Shown here: positions 6,736-10,245 of the stretch, piece by piece
Layout: each line of letters opens with the position of its first letter
How positions within the stretch are numbered: the stretch's first letter is position 1
DNA from: Clostridia bacterium
GTDB taxonomy: Bacteria > Bacillota > Clostridia > UMGS1810
DNA length: 10,245 nucleotides
Assembly: GCA_017549745.1 (NCBI GenBank)
Contig: JAFYUA010000039.1
Coordinates: 1-10,245, forward strand
Reading direction: 5' to 3'
The notes under the pieces: model-generated
The model's database searches: none
What the model saw: the letters and a program-made list of their open reading frames with translations, nothing else
What the model was told of the DNA's origin: nothing
Translations under genes and position numbers: made by a program

Positions 6736-7560
6736 TTATTTTGATTCCCTTGATTTTAAAGCATATGTGTGACTATATGAATAATAGCCATAGCGGGTGT
6801 AACGATTGCGTTTTCTGCCTCTTGATTTATAAACGCCATACATGTATTTGTCATCTTCGGCATCATTGAGAATGAAGCCGAGGATTTTGGCATTGGCAAA
6901 CTTGAGAGAGTTGATGGCACGCTCCACCATCTTGTACATAGTGTATTTCTGACGGGTAACAAGAATGATGCCGTTGCAGATTTTGGTGAGAAGAAGACCC
7001 TCGGTTACTATGTTGAGAGGAGGGGTGTCTATGAAAATGTAGTCATAACGCTCTTCAAGCTCAGCAAAGAGATTGTTCATAGCATCAGAGGATATGAGCT
7101 CAACGGGGTTGGGAGGGATAGCTCCCGAGGTGAGACAATCGAGATTTGCCTGAGAGGTGTGCACCAAACAATCATCGAGCTTATCAAAGCCTGCAAGGAT
7201 ATTTGAAAGACCCTTTTCATTAGAAAAATTGAGATATTTGTGCACTCTGGGGGCACGAAGGTCAGCATCGAGCACAAGCACTCTCACACCGATTTCGGCA
7301 AAGGTCTTGGCAAGATTGATGCAGGTGGTGGACTTGCCCTCACCCGAGGTTGCCGAGGAGATTACCACCTTTTTGCAGCCCTTTTCGTGGTTGAGAGAGA
7401 ACATGATGTTGGTTCTGGCTGCTTTGTATGCCTCGATTATATCAAACGGAGTGTTTTCCGAGATGATTCTCTTTTCACTGCTTATCTTGCTGGCAAGACT
7501 TGTTGTGTCAGAGCTGATATTGATTTGTCTGATTTGTTTTGATTTCTTTTTTAGTTTCAT
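6736..7560 (-). CDS. cpsD: CpsD/YwqD-type bacterial tyrosine kinase (BY-kinase)
   Basis: P-loop ATPase-derived kinase that autophosphorylates a C-terminal tyrosine cluster and controls polysaccharide synthesis or other envelope processes with its CpsC adaptor. 274 residues. The Walker A motif is at 69-78 (SATSGEGKST), A' at 94-102 (VLVLDADLR) and B at 174-180 (YIFIDTP). The chain N-terminal to the fold is basic and about 40 residues long; EAYKAARTNI at 43-52 fits the inter-subunit contact motif of the family. The tail has nine tyrosines between residues 239 and 266 (including RYTRYGYYSYSHTY), interspersed with arginines. No membrane segment is present, as expected for the Gram-positive split form. 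AAGGAGG overlaps the cpsC stop, 12 nt before ATG 7560, which is a long spacing. It sits between adaptor and phosphatase genes. Confidence 0.95.
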   Translation of the reverse strand: MKLKKKSKQIRQINISSDTTSLASKISSEKRIISENTPFDIIEAYKAARTNIMFSLNHEKGCKKVVISSATSGEGKSTTCINLAKTFAEIGVRVLVLDADLRAPRVHKYLNFSNEKGLSNILAGFDKLDDCLVHTSQANLDCLTSGAIPPNPVELISSDAMNNLFAELEERYDYIFIDTPPLNIVTEGLLLTKICNGIILVTRQKYTMYKMVERAINSLKFANAKILGFILNDAEDDKYMYGVYKSRGRKRNRYTRYGYYSYSHTYALKSRESK

Positions 7561-7577
7561 TGTCAGCTTAGTCCTCC

Positions 7578-8276
7578 TTAGTCAACATCCAGATTGGGTA
7601 TTATACCAAGCACAGCAACGCCGTATCTTGACTTGATATCGTCCTCATCTTTGATGCGTGTGTCAAAAAGCTCTCTCAAAAAGATTACTGCAACACCGAG
7701 AACTATGCCAAGAAAGAGTCCTATGAAGGTGTTTTGCTTAACATTTGGCGATGATGTGGCAACGGGAAGGTCAGCATAGTCAACCACGCTGAGACGGCAG
7801 CCATCTATAACGCGGGTGATTTCCTGCTGAGCATTGCCAAGCAGCACCTCAAGCACTTCCTGAGCCTTTTGAGGAGTAGTGTCTGAATATTTTATCTGAA
7901 GAATTTCCGTCTCATTGGCAGAACCCATTTCAAGGTTGGACTTGATGTAGCCCGATGAAACAGCCGCCTGCTTCTTACCAGCCTGTGAGTTGTATGCCTG
8001 GGCAATATCTTCAAGGAAGGAGTTACCCGAAAGGATTTCGATGTATGTACCAACAAGACGCTGGCTAACATTGATATCATTGATGTTGACACCTGCATCA
8101 GCCGCCTTTTGAGAACCCGAAACATATACCTTGGCGGTAGATGTGTACATGGGCGTCATGAGAAAAGAGCTTATGGAAAAAGCCACTAAAGAACCGATGA
8201 TAGCAAAGATGAGAATTACCCACCAAAGCTTCAGAATTATCTCGAATATTTTGACAAGATTAATTTCTTCTTTCAA
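7578..8276 (-). CDS. cpsC: CpsC/YwqC-type Wzz-domain adaptor (chain-length/BY-kinase activator)
   Basis: Membrane adaptor that activates the cognate BY-kinase and influences polysaccharide chain length. 232 residues from TTG 8276. The Wzz N-terminal region is followed by membrane segment 1 at about 19-41, an extracytoplasmic region of about 140 residues, the proline-containing stretch P171-VATSS-P177, then membrane segment 2 at about 183-201. A cytoplasmic tail (RELFDTRIKDEDDIKSRYG) should contact CpsD. An upstream GTG (8285) is in frame but overlaps the GGAG Shine-Dalgarno site. TTG 8276 is 8 nt after that site and gives the family-typical MKEEINLVKIFEIILK; the adjacent TTG 8279 is a second option. 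It is the first gene of the operon, about 30 nt below a strong promoter, with a 17-nt gap to cpsD. Confidence 0.92.
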   Translation of the reverse strand: MKEEINLVKIFEIILKLWWVILIFAIIGSLVAFSISSFLMTPMYTSTAKVYVSGSQKAADAGVNINDINVSQRLVGTYIEILSGNSFLEDIAQAYNSQAGKKQAAVSSGYIKSNLEMGSANETEILQIKYSDTTPQKAQEVLEVLLGNAQQEITRVIDGCRLSVVDYADLPVATSSPNVKQNTFIGLFLGIVLGVAVIFLRELFDTRIKDEDDIKSRYGVAVLGIIPNLDVD

Positions 8277-8284
8277 CAAAATCA

Positions 8285-8288
8285 CTCC
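8285..8288 (-). promoter_or_regulatory. Ribosome binding site for the TTG start of cpsC
   Basis: Minus-strand GGAG ends 8 nt before TTG 8276 and 5 nt before TTG 8279. It overlaps the first base of GTG 8285, which therefore cannot be the start served by this site. Confidence 0.55.
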
Positions 8289-8299
8289 GTTTTTTCTAA

Positions 8300-8311
8300 A
8301 ATGTTAACATT
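8300..8311. promoter_or_regulatory. Candidate operator palindrome at the cpsC transcription start
   Basis: AATGTTAACATT is a perfect 12-bp palindrome immediately downstream of the -10 box, covering the expected start of the cpsCDB transcript. A repressor bound here would block initiation. Function is inferred from position and symmetry only; the flanks are AT-rich. Confidence 0.35.
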
Positions 8312-8315
8312 ATAT

Positions 8316-8344
8316 ATTATAACAAATGTTGCAACAAAAAGCAA
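8316..8344 (-). promoter_or_regulatory. Extended -10 promoter of the cpsCDB operon
   Basis: The minus strand reads TTGCTT (8339-8344), a 17-nt spacer ending in TGT, then TATAAT (8316-8321). It has a perfect -10, a TGn extension and ideal spacing; the -35 keeps only TTG. The start should be near 8309, giving a leader of about 30 nt. The promoter lies between the dnaJ terminator and cpsC, so the operon is independent of the chaperone genes. Confidence 0.75.
8327..8336. promoter_or_regulatory. Candidate operator palindrome in the cpsC promoter spacer
   Basis: TGTTGCAACA is a perfect 10-bp palindrome between the -35 and -10 boxes. Its TGTT/AACA half-sites match those of the palindrome at 8300-8311, and the centres are 26 bp apart. 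No regulator can be named. Confidence 0.35.
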
Positions 8345-8356
8345 TAGTTTTGTGAC

Positions 8357-8375
8357 AATTTACAGCTTGTAAATT
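8357..8375. repeat. Inverted repeat upstream of the cpsC promoter
   Basis: Arms AATTTACA and TGTAAATT (8 bp each, perfect) surround a 3-nt centre, GCT. It lies about 13 bp above the -35 box and below the dnaJ terminator, the position of an activator or second operator site. It has no T-run like a terminator. Confidence 0.4.
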
Positions 8376-8392
8376 AAGGATTTGTGTTTTTT

Positions 8393-8434
8393 AAAAAACA
8401 AACTCTCAAAATCAAAATAAATTCTGAGAGTTTG
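8393..8434 (-). terminator. Rho-independent terminator after dnaJ
   Basis: Minus-strand stem arms CAAACTCTCA and TGAGAGTTTG (10 bp, perfect) can be extended by four further pairs including one G.U. The loop is 8-16 nt, followed at once by six T's (8398-8393). It starts 8 nt after the dnaJ stop and closes the dnaK-dnaJ operon. Confidence 0.85.
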
Positions 8435-8442
8435 AAAATGTC

Positions 8443-9615
8443 TTATTTTTTGTCAAAAAAATCCTTCATTTTGTCGGCAAATGACTTGCGCTGCTTGTAG
8501 TTGCTTTCGCCTGTGAGCTGGGCAAGCTTTGAAATGACTTCTTTTTGCTCTGAGGTTAGATTCCTGGGCACTTCCACAGTGAATTTCACAAGCATATCGC
8601 CCCTTGCACCGCTTCGCACATGGGGAATACCTTTGCCGCGAAGTCTGACCACTGTCTCGGGTTGAGTGCCCTCGGGCACAGTGTAGGTCATTTTGCCCGG
8701 TTCATATTTCTTGTCGGGGTCGAGCACGGGAATCTCAATGTCGGCACCCAAAGCTGCCTGCACAAAGGTGATAGGCACTTCGAGGTTTACATCATAGCCT
8801 GTGCGTGTGAACACACTGTGGCGCTTGATGGACACTGTGACCAAAAGGTCACCTGAGGGGCCGCCCTTGGAGCCTGCATTGCCAAGACCGCGATAGCTCA
8901 CAGTCTCGCCTGCATTGATGCCTGCGGGAATATCAACCTCAATGTTTTTGGCGCGCTTAACCTTGCCCTTGCCGTTACACTTGGCGCATGGGTTTTTGAT
9001 GATGGTGCCCTCGCCGCGGCAATGACCGCAGACCTGGGTGTTTATCATCTGACCAAACATGGTGTTTTGCACGCTCTTTATCTGACCTGTGCCTTTACAG
9101 TGAGGGCAGGTCTGCTTGTCGGAAGCTGATTTGGCACCGCTGCCATGACATTCTTCGCACTCTTCAATCACATAGATTTTGAGCTGTTTCTTTATGCCGA
9201 AAGCTGCCTCTTCAAACGAAAGCAGCACGCTCTCTTCGATGTCGGAGCCGCGACGCGGACCATTTCGGCGCCTCTGACTGCCTCCAAATCCGCCTCCAAA
9301 CATGGAGCCGAAAATGTCGCCGAGGTCATCAAAGCCCATGCCGCCAAAGCCGCCAAAGCCACCGCCTGCACCGCCGCCGTAGTTGGGGTCGACTCCTGCA
9401 AAGCCAAACTGGTCATAGCGAGATTTTTTCTCGGCATCACTGAGCACTTCGTAGGCTTCGCCAATTTCTTTGAATTTGGCTTCTGCCTCTTTGTCACCGG
9501 GATTTACATCGGGGTGATACTTCTTGGCAAGCTTTCGGTATGATCTTTTAATTTCATCGTCTGAGGCGCCCTTTTGGACGCCCAAGACTTCGTAATAATC
9601 TCTTTTATCTGCCAT
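8443..9615 (-). CDS. dnaJ: Chaperone DnaJ (Hsp40), type I
   Basis: Co-chaperone that delivers unfolded clients to DnaK and stimulates its ATPase. 390 residues, full length for a type I DnaJ. The J-domain is at 6-70 with the H34-P35-D36 triad. A glycine/phenylalanine-rich linker lies at about 79-113 (FGGFGGMGFDDLGDIFGSMF). The zinc-finger region has four intact CXXCXGXG repeats starting at C153, C170, C196 and C210. C-terminal substrate-binding domains follow to about residue 350, then a basic tail (NYKQRKSFADKMKDFFDKK) suited to dimerisation. ATG 9615 has AGGA 8 nt upstream, 14 nt after the dnaK stop, so the two are co-transcribed and probably heat-inducible. The repressor site for that regulation would lie upstream, outside the window. 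Confidence 0.98.
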   Translation of the reverse strand: MADKRDYYEVLGVQKGASDDEIKRSYRKLAKKYHPDVNPGDKEAEAKFKEIGEAYEVLSDAEKKSRYDQFGFAGVDPNYGGGAGGGFGGFGGMGFDDLGDIFGSMFGGGFGGSQRRRNGPRRGSDIEESVLLSFEEAAFGIKKQLKIYVIEECEECHGSGAKSASDKQTCPHCKGTGQIKSVQNTMFGQMINTQVCGHCRGEGTIIKNPCAKCNGKGKVKRAKNIEVDIPAGINAGETVSYRGLGNAGSKGGPSGDLLVTVSIKRHSVFTRTGYDVNLEVPITFVQAALGADIEIPVLDPDKKYEPGKMTYTVPEGTQPETVVRLRGKGIPHVRSGARGDMLVKFTVEVPRNLTSEQKEVISKLAQLTGESNYKQRKSFADKMKDFFDKK

Positions 9616-9629
9616 AATACCAATCCTGA

Positions 9630-10245
9630 TTATTTATCGTCATCAACAACAGTGTAGTCACCGTCATATGTGCCGCCTTCACCGCCGGGAGCTGCGCCAT
9701 CGGCACCGGGAGCACCCTGAGGATTTGCTGCCTGATACATTTTGGACGAAATTTCATAGAATTTCTGCTGGAGAGCATCGGAAGCTGCTTTGATTGCTTC
9801 GGTGTCGGTGCCCTCTAAGGCTTTTTTCACATCGGCAATTTTAGCTTCGATGTCTGATTTGTCAGATGCGTCGAGCTTGTCGCCAAAATCTGTCATGGCT
9901 TTTTCACACTGATAGCAAAGTGAATCAGCATTGTTGCGGGTGTCGATTTCTTCTTTGCGTTTTCTGTCTTCTTCGGCAAACTGTTCTGCTTCTTTCACAG
10001 CCTTTTCGATGTCTTCATCAGAAAGGTTGGTGCTTGCAGTGATGGTGATATCCTGAGCGTTGCCTGTGGCCATGTCTTTGGCTGTTACCTTTACGATACC
10101 GTTGGCATCGATGTCAAAGCTTACTTCAATCTGCGGCACACCTCTGGGAGCAGGAGCAATGCCTGTGAGGCTGAATTTACCGAGTGATTTATTGTAGGCA
10201 GCCATTTCTCTTTCGCCCTGAAGAATGTGAATTTCAACAGAGGTC
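9630..10245 (-). CDS. dnaK: Chaperone DnaK (Hsp70), C-terminal third only
   Basis: ATP-driven chaperone; the window holds its last 204 residues and the 5' part is beyond the right edge. The frame is open to the window end, so the internal ATG at 10205 is not the start. The visible part begins in the substrate-binding beta domain (VEIHILQGEREMAAYNKSLG, then APAPRGVPQIEVSFDIDANG) and continues into the helical lid, rich in charged residues (EEDRKRKEEIDTRNNADSL). It ends in a Gly/Pro/Ala-rich flexible linker and an acidic tail, YDGDYTVVDDDK, typical of bacterial DnaK. The nucleotide-binding domain (about 400 residues) is missing only because of the window edge; nothing suggests a broken gene. 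Confidence 0.97.
   Translation of the reverse strand, partial: TSVEIHILQGEREMAAYNKSLGKFSLTGIAPAPRGVPQIEVSFDIDANGIVKVTAKDMATGNAQDITITASTNLSDEDIEKAVKEAEQFAEEDRKRKEEIDTRNNADSLCYQCEKAMTDFGDKLDASDKSDIEAKIADVKKALEGTDTEAIKAASDALQQKFYEISSKMYQAANPQGAPGADGAAPGGEGGTYDGDYTVVDDDK

Noticed and set aside
7157..7636. Plus-strand open frame of 159 codons with hydrophobic stretches
   Set aside because: It is antisense to cpsD and crosses into the cpsC 3' end; the hydrophobic runs are complements of charged codons in the kinase.
8385..8398. GTTTTTTAAAAAAC palindrome as an independent regulatory site
   Set aside because: It is explained by the T-run of the dnaJ terminator plus a neighbouring T tract in AT-rich DNA.
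9270..9380. Low-complexity repeat tract rich in gcc/ccg triplets
   Set aside because: It encodes the normal Gly/Phe-rich linker of DnaJ and is not a separate repeat element.
10204..10205. Start of a short separate gene at ATG 10205
   Set aside because: The frame continues upstream to the window edge with DnaK sequence (VEIHILQGERE), so this methionine is internal to dnaK.

Overview
The window looks like chromosomal DNA of a Firmicute of the Clostridia type. This is inferred from the gene content: spore-maturation genes spmA and spmB, the cdaA-cdaR pair for c-di-AMP, a Gram-positive CpsC/CpsD/CpsB tyrosine-kinase module split into separate polypeptides, moderate G+C, and frequent TTG starts with strong purine-rich Shine-Dalgarno sites. 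I cannot name a genus. Twelve of the thirteen genes read on the minus strand, so the description below follows transcription from high to low coordinates. No RNA gene, CRISPR array, insertion sequence, phage gene or pseudogene was seen. No gene-free stretch exceeds 160 bases.

Right end (10245-8393): the 3' third of dnaK, then dnaJ, closed by a hairpin terminator. This is the tail of a heat-shock chaperone operon.

Centre right (8375-5953): a three-gene cell-envelope signalling operon, cpsC (Wzz-like adaptor) - cpsD (BY-kinase with a tyrosine-rich tail) - cpsB (PHP-type phosphatase). It has an extended -10 promoter flanked by small palindromes and ends in a hairpin terminator. No glycosyltransferase or flippase gene follows.

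Centre (6003-4843): spmA-spmB. A good match to a mother-cell sigma-E promoter lies across the end of cpsB and inside the terminator hairpin. Its predicted start point is past the first arm of the hairpin, so a spmAB transcript would not carry the intact terminator. This interleaving is the most interesting regulatory structure in the window.

Centre left (4846-4418): a plus-strand DUF606-type small membrane transporter, converging on spmB. Their stop codons overlap inside a 28-bp palindrome.

Left (4335-1): a tightly packed five-gene operon from a sigma-A-like promoter: SpoU/TrmH rRNA methyltransferase - cdaA (diadenylate cyclase) - cdaR (YbbR regulator) - nth (endonuclease III) - M24 aminopeptidase (cut by the window edge). 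It links c-di-AMP synthesis with RNA modification, base-excision repair and peptide turnover. The usual glmM partner is absent next to cdaAR.

Several starts were moved inward from the longest open frame because a Shine-Dalgarno site and family alignment support the shorter form. Three genes (M24, spmB, cpsC) appear to start with TTG.
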